DNA of 64,000 nucleotides from Silene latifolia (Eukaryota; Streptophyta; Magnoliopsida; Caryophyllales; Caryophyllaceae). The position numbers were made by a program, and so were the translations under genes. This document shows positions 1-10,275 of the stretch, piece by piece; the stretch's first letter is position 1; each line of letters opens with the position of its first letter. The notes under the pieces were generated by a model. It had not been told where the DNA came from and did no database searches. It worked only from the letters and a program-made list of their open reading frames with translations. The stretch lies in NCBI RefSeq assembly GCF_048544455.1, contig NC_133538.1, positions 253,628,491 through 253,692,490 on the forward strand, written 5' to 3'.

Positions 1-1477
1 CCGTTCAATCCTGAGATTCAGAAGACTTTGCGTGAGTTGAGACGATCATCTAGTGTATTGCCGACAGAGTAAGAGCTGAGTACTCTGTCTAGTTACTACG
101 AGAACGAGCTTTTTGAGGAGGATCCACCTTCGTCACCTATTTCTACTTCTCATTTGAGACGTCACATCTCCGGACATGGTGAAGAAGTAAGTATAGCCTT
201 GATCACTCGAGCCGACAGCTGAGAATCTCTATAAGGGATTCGCATTACCAGGGACGGACAGAAAATTTGAGCCGAAACCGACCTATATCAACTTGGTTGA
301 GAGAAACCAATTTGGGGGAGCTGCAAATGAAGATGCAGCTAAGCATATGGAGACTTTCATTGAATATTGTTGTTCCATACCCCCACCAGCCGGTGTAACC
401 CAGGACCAGGTAAACGAGACTATGTTCATATTCTCTCTTCGTGATGCTGCAAGGGAGTGGTACAGAGACCTGGATCGAGCTGCCAATGGGATCACTGATT
501 GGAAGTCGCTGGCCTTAGCATTTTACAAGAAATATTTCTCCGCCTCGAAGACCAATGCCATTAGAGCTCAGATCATGAGCTTTAAACAGGGTCCTGATGA
601 GAATTTTCATGAGGCATGGGTCCATTTCAAGAAGCTGGTGCGAACTATTCCGCACCATGGGTTTGAGAAATGGAGCCTATGCAATCAATTTTATAATGGG
701 CTTTATGATGATCAGAGGGCTATCCTGGATGCGGCAGCTAATGGTAGATTCCAGGAGAATGTTGGAGAAACTAAGGGGTGGAAAATTATTGATGATTTGG
801 CCACCCACAAAGCTGAGTATGCAAATTCCAGAGGAAATCAAAGGAGAAGTCTTTGAATCCCCTTACTCGTAGCCTGCATTAGAGGCTCTTACGGCGAGAT
901 TTGATAAGTACGAGTTGGGAGGAGCTTCAAAAGGAGGGATCTATCATGTGAATCTTTGTTTGAGACGGTCCTTTCGTCGCAAAAGATGTGGAGGAGAAGG
1001 ACATGTTTGGATAACCTGCGGCATTCCCTATGAGTCTTGTGCTGCTTTTCAACATTATAGGCAGACAAACACTTATTTTGAGTCGAATGTCCATCCGAAT
1101 TTGAGGTGGAGTAGCCAAAATGTCCTAAATCCGACTCCACCTCCACAGCAGCAGCAGCAGCAGAATTATGTGCCCCCTCATAAGCGGCGGCCATATCGAA
1201 AGCCTCCAGTATGTTCTACAAAGAAGCGAGCAGATCCCAAGGCTCCGAATTTGCCGAGTTGAAAAATTTGTTGCTGAAGGAGTCTCAAGTTAGAGAGGCC
1301 GGGATAAAGATGTTAGAAAGCCAAATTGCTCAATTGGCTAGCAAGAGTGCAACTCGAGCTCCGGGGCATTTACCGTCGCAAACGGATCAAAAGGAGACCC
1401 TAAATACCATCACTTTGAGGAGTGGGTCTACCCTTGATGGGCCCGCTATGGTCGAGGAAGCTACTGAAAAAGATTAG
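1..1477 (+). pseudogene. gag: gag of E1, broken
   Basis: This encodes the structural capsid-nucleocapsid protein of an Athila-like element. The best-preserved part is 293-856, a retrotransposon gag domain with REWYRDL, FYKKYF and the FNGLYDDQRAIL-like region (here FYNGLYDDQRAIL). A nucleocapsid zinc-knuckle remnant (CGGEGHVWITC) follows at about 985-1020, with the first cysteine replaced by arginine. A short poly-Q run (about 1147-1161) and a KRRPYRKPP basic patch come next. Breaks: a TAA at 70-72, a frame change near 190-215, another near 846-860, and a TAG at 1475-1477. Alignment by eye with E3 gag (40100-41565, minus) shows the frame is shared. Function is lost unless frameshifts are sequencing errors. 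Confidence 0.85.
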
Positions 1478-1837
1478 GCGGAACCAAGCAAGAAGAAGGC
1501 TGTAACGAACAATGGTAAGAAAAAGACGTCTACCAGGTATGTCAGTCGATCGACTGACATACCTAGTCGATCGACCAGTCCGCGAAGTAAAACAGCTTCT
1601 GTTCCTATAGAAGTCAGTCGATCGACTGACTACGCTGCTGATGGTGAGTCTTTTCGTCCTCTAATGCCAGATAACTTGAGGGACCACTTGTTTCGGGGTA
1701 CGACTACTCCGAAAATATTGAGGCAAGACCCAAATGCTGATGGGTCAGTTCCGGTTCCAAAGTATGACCCGATGACGATTAATGGTTCATTTTTGAGACG
1801 GTCTGAATAAGGATCAAGCTACAACAAAGAGAAGGTA
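1478..1837 (+). other. gag-protease linker of E1 with dyad array
   Basis: This stretch keeps the reading frame of the zinc-knuckle part and of the protease, interrupted only by TAG at 1475-1477 and TAA at 1808-1810. It is therefore the linker of a gag-protease polyprotein. The palindromic dyads inside it are read as Ser-Arg-Ser-Thr repeats (VSRSTD, PSRSTS). Confidence 0.6.
1535..1630 (+). repeat. TCGATCGA dyad array, E1 gag-protease slot
   Basis: Octamer TCGATCGA begins at 1546, 1567 and 1618, giving spacings of 21 and 51 bp. The position 30 bp after the second, where a fourth unit would fit the E3 pattern, is degenerate. The first unit is the centre of a perfect 30-bp palindrome (1535-1564), and the third is the centre of an 18-bp palindrome (1613-1630). 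Confidence 0.9.
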
Positions 1838-2959
1838 GTGGATTTTCAGCCTAAATCCACCGATGCCGGCATGAGAGACCTAGAGGAGAGGGCTAAGTTA
1901 CTTCTTTCAGCTCCTTATCCAGAGAGATTGGTGCCGACGAAGGAACAGGTATCGTTTAACAAATTTGAAAATGTTATTCGTAGCTTAATTGTACAAGTTC
2001 CTTTTCTTGAATTAGTTAATCAAGTGCCTGCTTACATGAAATTTATGAAGCAACTTTTATCTAAAAAGAAGTCACTTAAAACTATGCAATCTGTCGCACT
2101 AACTGAGGAGTCATGTTCTTATCTGACCCATACTGCACCTCATAAGCTAGAAGACCCAGGAAGCTTTTCAGTCCCATGTGGTATTGGCACCTTTAGAATT
2201 GAGAAGGCCTTGTGTGACCTAGGAGCCAGTATTAGCGTAATGCCCTTGAGTCTTGCTAGGAAATTAAAATTGACTAGGTTTGCAGTCACCAACATAACAG
2301 TACAGATGGCTGATCGTTCTGCGGTCCAGCCTATAGGAGTCTTAGAGGACTTTCCTGTGCAAATAGGAAAGTTCTTTTTCCCTATTGACTTCGTTGTACT
2401 AGATATGCCCGAGGATGCCCACATTCCTATCATATTGGGTAGACCATTTCTGCACACTGCTAGTGCAGTTATAGATGTTGGTTCAGGGACTCTGGCCTTC
2501 AAAGTAGGGAAGCATTCTATTGTCTTTGCCCAGACAGCTAAGAAGAAAGAACCCATGTGGCCCGTCACTTGTAATACGGTTTCTGAAAGGAAATCTTATT
2601 TTGTGCTTGCTGATATGCCTGTCTCTATGCCTGTTTCTGCTATAACACCTCCGCCCCAGATTGGGAGCAAATTGGAGGAAGACTCTTCTGTTTTGGATAT
2701 TGCAGGAGCTAGTTTGGGGAAGGAAGAGCCGCATGTTGCTCCAGCTGTGAGGGAGCCAATCATTCAAAGAGGCGGCCTAGGATGTCCTAGCTATGGCACT
2801 GATGAGGAGCCAGTCAAAGTGACGGAGTCCGACTTAGACTTTGATGAGCCAGAAGAGGTCATTGATTGGGGAGATGCTGAAGCTGTTGATCCATTGAGTT
2901 CTGCGGATGTTGGAGTTGAGAAGAGTGCAGCTGAGTACTGTAGAGGCTACTTCTTGTAG
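1811..2959 (+). CDS. Retroviral-type aspartic protease of E1 (gag-pol polyprotein part)
   Basis: This is the protease domain that would cleave the element's polyprotein inside virus-like particles. The open frame runs from the TAA at 1808-1810 to TAG at 2957-2959. The N-terminal part (PFLELVNQVPAYMKFMKQLL, SKKKSL) is the conserved Athila region before the protease. The active-site stretch is ALCDLGASISVMP, where plant Ty3 elements have D-S/L-G-A, and is followed by LADRS-like MADRSAVQP and the IILGRPFLHTA motif. The C-terminal 150 residues are acidic and low-complexity. No RT follows, unlike autonomous Athila elements, where RT follows within a few hundred bases. The frame is intact over 370 codons, so this piece decayed less than gag. 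Confidence 0.85.
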   Translation, partial: GSSYNKEKVVDFQPKSTDAGMRDLEERAKLLLSAPYPERLVPTKEQVSFNKFENVIRSLIVQVPFLELVNQVPAYMKFMKQLLSKKKSLKTMQSVALTEESCSYLTHTAPHKLEDPGSFSVPCGIGTFRIEKALCDLGASISVMPLSLARKLKLTRFAVTNITVQMADRSAVQPIGVLEDFPVQIGKFFFPIDFVVLDMPEDAHIPIILGRPFLHTASAVIDVGSGTLAFKVGKHSIVFAQTAKKKEPMWPVTCNTVSERKSYFVLADMPVSMPVSAITPPPQIGSKLEEDSSVLDIAGASLGKEEPHVAPAVREPIIQRGGLGCPSYGTDEEPVKVTESDLDFDEPEEVIDWGDAEAVDPLSSADVGVEKSAAEYCRGYFL

Positions 2960-3243
2960 CCAGAAGCCGAGCAAGTGGGCCATTCCGTGGCCGTTTTTGA
3001 TCAACTATTAGTTGATTAAGGCTTTTTCAAACAACATTTTATTGCTTTTTAAGACTATTTATCGTTTTTTGTGTGCGCGAGACTTCGAGATTTTAATAAG
3101 TTTGCTTAGGTTTTATACACTTTAGACTGTTACTTTGGGTTTTGCGCAATTTTGGGCGCATTATTGTGTGCATTTGCAGGTTTATCGACCTTGATAGCTC
3201 AATTTATTGAGCTAATTGAAGAAATCGAAAGTTCAAGGGTTTT

Positions 3244-3405
3244 TCGATCGATCGGCGCGTATGGTCGATCGACCGAGCTGCGACTTACAGGAGCTTCTAT
3301 TCCTGTTCACCCTGGTCGATCGACTGGGTGATGTGGTCGATCGACCGCCCTACACTGCTGTACCTGTTTTCGATCATTCCCCTGCTGTGTTTGGTCGATT
3401 GGCGG
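3244..3405 (+). repeat. TCGATCGA dyad array, E1 3' slot
   Basis: TCGATCGA begins at 3244, 3265, 3316 and 3337 (spacings 21, 51, 21). Two degenerate units follow near 3370 and 3395. A separate pair lies at 4487 (TCGGTCCA, degenerate) and 4508 (TCGATCGA), again exactly 21 bp apart. Confidence 0.88.
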
Positions 3406-3566
3406 AGTTGAGGGAGTCTTTTCTCCACTTTATTCTCCGACTCATTTCTGTTTTCTTCCGTTTCTTTATTTTACACATAATGTTGCGTTTAATAAATTGT
3501 TTTCTCAGAATCACGCGCGGTATTTTCTGTCTTTTCAGGTACCTATGGTAGCACTGTTGGCTACTG

Positions 3567-3600
3567 AAACCTCCTAGCTCACGCTGGTTTGGGGAGGTTT
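3567..3600 (+). other. Hairpin A of E1, 18-nt loop
   Basis: Arms AAACCTCC (3567-3574) and GGAGGTTT (3593-3600) pair perfectly across an 18-nt loop. The right arm is embedded in TGGTTTGGGGAGG. The equivalent hairpin in E3 (35334-35367) has different arm sequences, also fully paired, and the same loop length. Confidence 0.6.
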
Positions 3601-3707
3601 TCTTTTGCTGCGCTTAAAGTCTTTTGAGTTTCCGAGTCCTTACCTCATGTTTTGTTTAGATAATTTAACGCAAGTTCCCGTTTTCCTTTTATTTAATTAC
3701 ATGATTT

Positions 3708-3745
3708 TGCACAATGGGGACATTGTGTGATTTGGTTTGGGGAAG
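3708..3745 (+). other. Hairpin B plus secondary polypurine tract of E1
   Basis: CACAATG-GGGA-CATTGTG (3710-3727) forms a 7-bp perfect stem, extendable by two G-U pairs, with a GGGA loop. It is followed by TTTGGTTTGGGGAAG, which is repeated exactly at the 3' polypurine tract (about 5188-5201). Confidence 0.7.
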
Positions 3746-5163
3746 GGTTTTGCGTTGCATTTCATCTGCTTGCATTCACGTTTACATTTTTATCTTGCAT
3801 TATTGTTTATTTTCTCTTATATATACAAAAAATTCAAAAAATTGAAAAATTTCAAAAATTGCACGTTTATTTTAGCATATAGGTTGAATTGGAACGGTAG
3901 GATTTCAATGATGACATTGCATTTTCAGCTTTTTTATGCCTAAGTCGTGCTTAATTGACATGTTATTAGTAGAATCATATGCATAGTCTATGAGTTTTCG
4001 TTAATTACTTGCTGGACTTGAGACTTGACTTTGATTTTTGGCAAACTACTTTCATTTTCTGAGATTTAGAGCCTATAACAGGTGTCATTCATGACCGGTT
4101 TATCTAAGATTGTGAGTTGTACTCCTTATGAGGCATGTTACATTAATGGGCATAAATATGAACTTAATCTGCTTAATACCTGTATGCGTTCGGTTTGTAG
4201 TTTGTTGACACATGTGGAAGAGGTTTCCTTTATTCATTTTGCCCATAAGCTTCACACTGCCAAAAATAGCCTTTTTGTCCCGTTAACTACATCCTACATT
4301 TAGCCTGCCCTTGTCAAGCTAGTAGTTTATGTTCTTGGGATTGTTACTTCATTTTGTGGTTGCATATGCTCTTTTGAGATGTTGATGGAAGGAAAGAAAA
4401 AAAAAAAAGAAGGAAAGAAAGAAAAAAAAAATAGAATTGAAAAAGCAAAAAAAAAGAAAAAATGCGTGTTGTACTGTATAATCCGGTCGGTCCACTGCCC
4501 ATCTTGGTCGATCGACTAAAGCCCGAGAAAATAAAAGAAAAACCAAAATCACATAGTTGGAGTTTTGATCAGTTGGTGATTTTATTCCCATGCTTTATTA
4601 TCATCATTTGGGGAATTATAATTTCATTGGAGATTGTGAGAATTGTGCTTGCTATTAGCACCGCTTTGATTGAAATAAGTTGGATGTTGTTATAATTTGG
4701 TTCCCTTAGTTACTAGCTTGGTTTTTAACTCTGTTTTTATCCAAATTTATCTTAGCCTCTTCTTACCCATTACCTCACATTTCCATATTTACCTCGGCAT
4801 GTGTCATGGTCATCTGTTTGGTTAGAATGCATATGTACGGTTGTAGTGATTATTTTCATATTAGATTGGAGGCATGTTCTTATAGGTCGTAGTTAGGTGA
4901 GAGTCATTACAATATTACTTCTTTCTATCTTTTACATATACTCACCCGTATTCATTGAGTGATTCGAGCGACCCGTGAGACTTCATAATGATAAGTCTCT
5001 ACAGTTGACGGTTCAGCAGTTTTTAACGACTTCATAACTCGTTTGCATGATTCATATTGCTAGTTGATTGTTAGTTGTTACATTAAATTGGTTTAGGCTA
5101 TTCGGTTGGTATTTCGCTCTGAGATTGAACTCGTTCCACTAGGTATTAGGATCGAGTCTTGTT

Positions 5164-5202
5164 CTTGCTTGGGGACAAGCAAGGGTTTGGTTTGGGGAAG
5201 TT
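5164..5202 (+). promoter_or_regulatory. Hairpin C and polypurine tract of E1
   Basis: CTTGCTTGGGGACAAGCAAG (5164-5183) is an 8-bp perfect stem with a GGGA loop. The polypurine-type stretch GGTTTGGTTTGGGGAAG, the expected primer for plus-strand DNA synthesis, follows and ends two bases before the 3' LTR. Confidence 0.8.
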
Positions 5203-6721
5203 TGATGCGTGTCTTTTATATGATGTTTTACACCCTATTTTACACGCATTTCAGAGCTCAATTATGTAGTTTATGCTACTATTTGCCCCATTTCGTCTAC
5301 TTTTGTATTTTTATGTAGTATTGCATATTTATGCGGAAATGAGCAGAAATCAAGCTAAATCCGTCCTCGAGTACTTTGCATTGCATTTGACGTGAAGTAT
5401 TTACTCAAGAAACGAACTTGGTGCGCATTTCGAGGCCTGAAAGATAATTTTATGAAGAATTAGAAGCCAACTACCAGCTACTCTGGTCGATCGACTAACC
5501 TCTATAGTCGATCGACCAGAGCACGAAGATCAGAGGCTACTGTTCAGCACAGACCAGTCGATCGACTGCCTTGCATGGTCGATTGACCATCATACGAGCT
5601 GATACGCAAATTAAAGAAATAGAAAGAGAATTACAAAGCCCATTGTATGTTAGGTTTAGGAATAAGTGTTACGTTATATTCCTATTTAACGTAACTTGAT
5701 GTTTTCATAAGAGGCATCGAGTTTCATTCAGTTTTTAGTTTATCATTAATAATTAGGGTTCTTAAGATTATAGTTCTTTCATTAATAAAGTTCTTTTTGC
5801 AATTGGTTTTGATCTCTCCTTTACAATTCCTTTATACGGTACTCTTTTGTTCCTATATTCAGTTTCATTCCTTTAATTCGCTGATAGTTTAGGATTGCTA
5901 GGTTAGATCTCCCGAAGCTAAATTATTGTTTTATGTTAATTGTTCATTTAATTAATTTAAGTATGAATTCGAATATTTTAATTGTTAAGTTTATTGTTAT
6001 TATTATTTCCAGTATGAGTAGCTAAAGCCCTTGTGCTAGGATGTAGGGAATCTGTAGTATAGGCGGCAATAGAATAGGGAGACCTGAAATCGCGCCATGG
6101 TCGATCGACTGGGTTCCCTGATCGATCGACTGGCCACGTGAGATTAGCTTCATTTTAATTAATTTAATTGCTATGTTTGACGAATCGAGTGCACGCGACC
6201 AGTTGAATGTTTAGGAATTAACCGACCCGTTAAGATCGAAAGATAGGGAAGGGAGATAGCCTACCTAATTAAGACGACTAGATTAGTAAGATCGAAAGAT
6301 GAGTTAGTTTAGACCTTTTAAATCACTTTTCAGGACGAAAGTTAGTATTAGTGACATTAGGGACCTGTAGCGAGATCGAAAGATGATACCTGTAAGAAAG
6401 GACCGCGAGGACTTCTTATTTTCCCGTCTCACGTGTTTGGTTTAGACCTACCTAGTATACTGCCGCCGAAACTATAGTGAACCGACCATCTTAGCACCCT
6501 TTTAATTTTTGTTTTCATCCGTTTATTTAGTTTACTTTCTTTTATTGCCTTTAGTTATAGACCAAATCAAATCAAACCCCCACTCACTTGTTACTTTAGA
6601 GACTAAAATCAGACAACTATTAATTGCATCGCCTCCTTGTGCTTCGACCCTGACTGCCACTAGCTATAGTAGTAGTTTGGATTATAAATATTATTTTTGG
6701 TGCATACAACAATGGGCATCA
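5203..6721 (+). repeat. 3' LTR of E1
   Basis: The LTR starts TGATGCGTG just after the polypurine tract and ends GGGCATCA, giving inverted TGATGC/GCATCA ends. Its length is 1519 bp, against 1500 bp for E3. Its last part (GACTGCC, runs of T before the end) aligns by eye with the E3 LTR end. TCGATCGA-type dyads lie at 5487, 5508, 5558 and 5579, with a further pair at 6101 and 6122. The right border rests on the inverted ends, because no second LTR or target duplication is in view. Confidence 0.75.
5485..5590 (+). repeat. TCGATCGA dyad array, E1 U3 slot
   Basis: Units begin at 5487, 5508, 5558 and 5579 (the last as TCGATTGA), with spacings 21, 50 and 21. The array starts 284 bp into the LTR, the same offset as in the other three Athila families. 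A second pair at 6101 and 6122 is again 21 bp apart. Confidence 0.9.
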
Positions 6722-9604
6722 CTAAGTACATGTCAAGATACAGCTCACCCATGATAGAGGCACATGTGAGTCTCCCACATTGGAAAAAGAGTATAGAGTT
6801 GTCTATCATATAAACCAAGGAGTTACTACACCCATTGCCAATTGGTTTTGGGATGGAACCTCCTTGGACTTATAAGTGGGACTCTCTCTCGCCTCCATGC
6901 GAGTGCGGCCCAGGCCCGATAACGGAACTTATCAGTATGAGCAGAACTCTGCAAAAGAATAAAAATTTAAATGTACACTTGCCGGATGACTTCAATAAAA
7001 ATTAGCAGCAACCCCTTGCTATTTTAAGCCTTCGTCATTTTTAATACACACTAGTCGTTGTGCCGCGCCCTCTCGGGTGCGGAACCGCAATTTGATTAAC
7101 CGCTGACATGTTATTGATTGGATTCCTGTTTAGTTAATGTGCGCCTGGCATTAGAATAGCATGCTAATTACTTTCCGAAGTTGGCCCCTACCATTTAGCA
7201 GACACATCGAAAACCTTACGCTGCTATCTTGGGCAGGCAAAATCCTATAGTATAGCCTTGGGGCCAGAACGTACAAGTTAACAGCTGGGTCAGTAATCGG
7301 GGAGTCTCCGAACTCATTATGGGACATCGAAATAGAATTGAAAAACGCGTCTCACCTGGCTAGAAACATCTATAACCATAGTGGTTAATGTACAATAAGA
7401 TGGACGCGTAAAACAGACATTAGTATAGTAATTCCTATAGTCGATGTCTACGCCACGCTTTGTCATGCTTAGTCTCATACACACAAACGACCACAGAATT
7501 AAAAAGAAAGGCTATACACCTATCACATACGGCGTAGTATTTATTAGAACATATATTAACGGCTATCTCACACAAAAGAAGGGTTATTTCTAAAACTATC
7601 ACAAGTAATTTGAACTTGATCGACAAAAGTAGTTGAATGCGCACAAACTTCTATCATCATCGGCTCATCGCTATCATCATCATCACCAACATAAGAGATA
7701 TCCATCATCATTAGCACCTGCAACAACATAATCGTGTGAGATGTAATGGGCATTCGATGTATCTGTTGTTTTCACATAAGTTTCTTGTACAGTACAAAGA
7801 AACCAAACTTGAAACCTTTAAATTAAACAACACGTGATTATTGACCGGGCGATTGGTCGAAAAATAAGTCACCCAAATTAACAGGATAAGAAAGAAAAGA
7901 CATACCCGAACAAAAAATGGTCGTGATTATTGCTCGGATGCGAAAATGGTAGAGGAAAGTTGCAACAAATCACAAATAAACAGGATATCGTGGGACGGTA
8001 TACGAAGCTCAGATCTCTATTTCCTCTCTTTTTTGTTTCGGACGATCATGGGTGGGTATACAAGTCTAGGGTTCTTTTTTCTCTTTTTTTTTCCAAATAA
8101 TCATCCATGTGTAAAATGCACCAAATATTGATCATATACTTCACCTTTAACAAATATTGATCATACTTCATTTGGCAAGCTATAATAATAATAACTTCAC
8201 TATTCCCAAATTAAAATGCACCAAATAAAGCGGAGGGTTAAATCTCCGTCTCTAATCACCCTACAATGCATGATCAAACCTACTGTGACTTTAAATCCAC
8301 TGCAAATCAAATGAAAGGCAAAAAACAAATAAATTATGAATATGAAGATGTTAAGAGATGAAGATGGAGCTGCAATGTTTTACATGTCATTGCCATTACT
8401 GATTATAAAAGCTCCTACCCACCATCAACGTTTAACAAGCCTAACAAGCCAGTGTTGAACTCAACTCCTCTCAAATCAAGCACTTCCGAAAAGCGGAATC
8501 AAGCTTCCAACATTTAATGTTGGACAATAAGACTTGATATAAAATGCTCTTAATTTACAAGGTTCTTTCACAAGAATATCCAAAGAAGGATATTTACGTT
8601 TATTTCGCCATCAAAATAAAAACGAAAATTGTCTTTCACCTCGATAGAAATCGAGTAGAACATGGTAATTATTATACTACATGTAAGAGAAGCGCATAAA
8701 AGAAAGATATTTACGTAAGATATTTTAAACACGACATTAGAATAAACATAAATCGAAAACCCATGCCCAACAAGGGAGACCTGTTTTCAGAGAAAACTAA
8801 AGTACACGGTGCGAACAGGAATAGAAGACAAGATAGCAATGCAAAAGCCAGACTACAACATGAGACGTTTTAAAAGTTACTCCTTGAGTGTCTTCAAAAT
8901 AGTTTGAGTACAGGGCGCATAAGGAGATTAGGACAACAATGTATGCGCATACAACCATGTGCATTAGTAAGCATTTGGCCTTCATGTCTGGCTTCATTGG
9001 GAACCCGAGATTAGTTTGTAGCCGAGTTGAAGGACTCGGAAACAAGTCGAGTTAATATTTGTTGACACACTTACCGGTAGAAGAAATACCGATAAGAGCA
9101 TAGACAGATCAAAACTAAAAGAAAACTATTATAGCAATCAATTGATATAGCATTCTAATTATGGCATCAAATAAACCAAGTCCGGACTCCGGAGTACTCA
9201 CCAAGCATATCATTTGTTGCCTCGTTAAGGTTAAATAACCAGATTACTGATGTCCCAATCTTGTGCATTACGAATTGGGTCTTCCAGTCCTACATATTTC
9301 TGTCATTCACCTTCGACAAAACCTCCTAAATTTTAATCTATTTTGCCTCCAGACTCCAGTTTCTTTGATATTTTTTTAGGATTATTTAAATAATAGTGGG
9401 GGTTTCAAAACAATCATCCCAGATAAAATAGGAAGATAAGGGCCATTTATTGTATCTACCTCTAAGATCATACTAACCATTAAAGGTCCAATAACAACTT
9501 GACTTACTAAAGAAAATAACACAACAAAACCAATGCTCATGCAAAATATAGAAATATGGTGTGTATACTAACTACTAAGCACTCACTTGTGTAAAACCTG
9601 TCAG
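6722..9604. other. Host DNA, no confident gene
   Basis: No protein-coding gene could be recognised. 6722-6960 holds a TCCCACATTGG string and a TATAAA-like box, of the kind seen in plant Copia LTRs, but no paired end was found. A GC-rich hairpin beside ACTAGT at about 7050-7085 (read on the minus strand) resembles a Helitron 3' end. 8797-9045 on the minus strand reads as a short peptide with a membrane-type segment (VVCAYIVVLISLCAL). A GAT/CAT-rich run lies near 7650-7720. Confidence 0.4.
9075..9114 (-). other. Candidate small exon (host, unresolved)
   Basis: On the minus strand a 40-bp stretch is bounded by TTTTCTTTTAG and by the strong donor GTAAGTG. In one frame it reads FDLSMLLSVFLLP. No protein family is recognised, and splice signals alone are weak evidence. 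Confidence 0.22.
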
Positions 9605-10013
9605 CAGGGGCGGATGCAGCCCGTATTTCCTAGGGCTATAGCCTAGATAAAATGTCAAATAAAAATAAGTGAACTAAGTTCACATAGCTACAATGTAAGC
9701 ACAGTTCATTGATGTATTGTCTACCAGCCAAACGATTGGGGTTCAATCCCTACTGGAAGCATTTTGTTTTTCTAATTGCTTATTTAATTTTCTTTTTTTT
9801 TGTAAAGCATGCTTTTTTTTCCTAATCTTTACAAGATTGTCTTATCATGCTATATTTTAATGGTATTAATCATATATGATTAATTAAAATAGTAAATATC
9901 GGTCGACGTCTCAATAGAAAGGTATGTCACGAGTTGATTTTTTTTTTAACCAAAACGTTTTAGTAGTCTATGATATTAGCCCTAGATACATTTCATTCCT
10001 CACTCCGCCCCTG
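9605..10013. mobile_element. hAT-type MITE
   Basis: The 409-bp element has terminal inverted repeats CAGGGGCGGA and TCCGCCCCTG. It is flanked by 8-bp target duplications CCTGTCAG (9597-9604) and CCTATCAG (10014-10021), with one mismatch. Eight-base duplications and CAGGG ends are typical of hAT transposons. It has no transposase ORF, so it is non-autonomous. Confidence 0.85.
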
Positions 10014-10248
10014 CCTATCAGGCAAGTACTCTAGCAGCCTTGAAACCTCAAATAGAACATTGAGGTTTGATACTCTTTCGTGGGCTGAACCGTGAACATA
10101 GGATGCAGAGACCAACAATAACCTTTCTTAACATTACACATGTTCCATAAACAACTTATCGGCATTATGCAAGATTACAAGGTATGAAGACATTTCTCAT
10201 AGTAATGACTATATGCACTCGAAGTGCATATTTTCAAATAAGGCGTAC

Positions 10249-10275
10249 CTGGTTAGCAGTGCACACAAGCACTTC
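10249..10275 (-). other. Candidate 27-bp micro-exon (host, unresolved)
   Basis: On the minus strand GTTGTGCAG precedes and GTACGCC follows a 27-bp segment that reads EVLVCTANQ in one frame. The borders fit acceptor and donor consensus. The parent gene is not recognised. Confidence 0.25.

Larger units (their letters stand above)
2960..5163 (+). other. Non-coding 3' region of E1
   Basis: No pol or post-pol ORF is present. An open stretch at 3216-3551 reads through the dyad array and then through a hydrophobic run, but it has no recognisable domain. The region holds the dyad arrays at 3244-3405 and 4487-4516, three hairpin elements, a secondary polypurine tract and a sense-strand A/G-rich tract at 4388-4462. 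Confidence 0.6.
1..6721 (+). mobile_element. E1: non-autonomous Athila-like LTR retrotransposon, 5' end outside window
   Basis: The window opens inside gag of a Ty3/gypsy element of the Athila type. In order it holds broken gag, an aspartic protease, 2.2 kb of non-coding 3' region with structured motifs, a polypurine tract and a 1.5-kb 3' LTR. No reverse transcriptase, RNase H or integrase lies between the protease stop (2959) and the LTR, so the element could move only with enzymes supplied in trans. Its gag and protease are close to those of E3, its LTR has the same layout, and it carries the same TCGATCGA dyads. The 5' LTR, primer site and target duplication are out of view. Confidence 0.88.

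Noticed and set aside
1535-1630. Simple tandem repeat interpretation of the TCGATCGA arrays
   Set aside because: Sequences between units are dissimilar while spacing is kept, unlike a tandem repeat.
3216-3551. 111-residue open frame with hydrophobic C-terminus in E1
   Set aside because: It reads through the dyad array and a T-rich stretch; no counterpart in E3, so probably chance.
6722-6960. Solo Copia LTR
   Set aside because: TCCCACATTGG and a TATA-like box are suggestive, but no terminal repeats or target duplication could be defined.
8797-9045. Membrane-type peptide as a stand-alone gene
   Set aside because: The first codon is not ATG, there is no homology I can name, and splice borders are unclear; kept only as a remark in the host-DNA entry.
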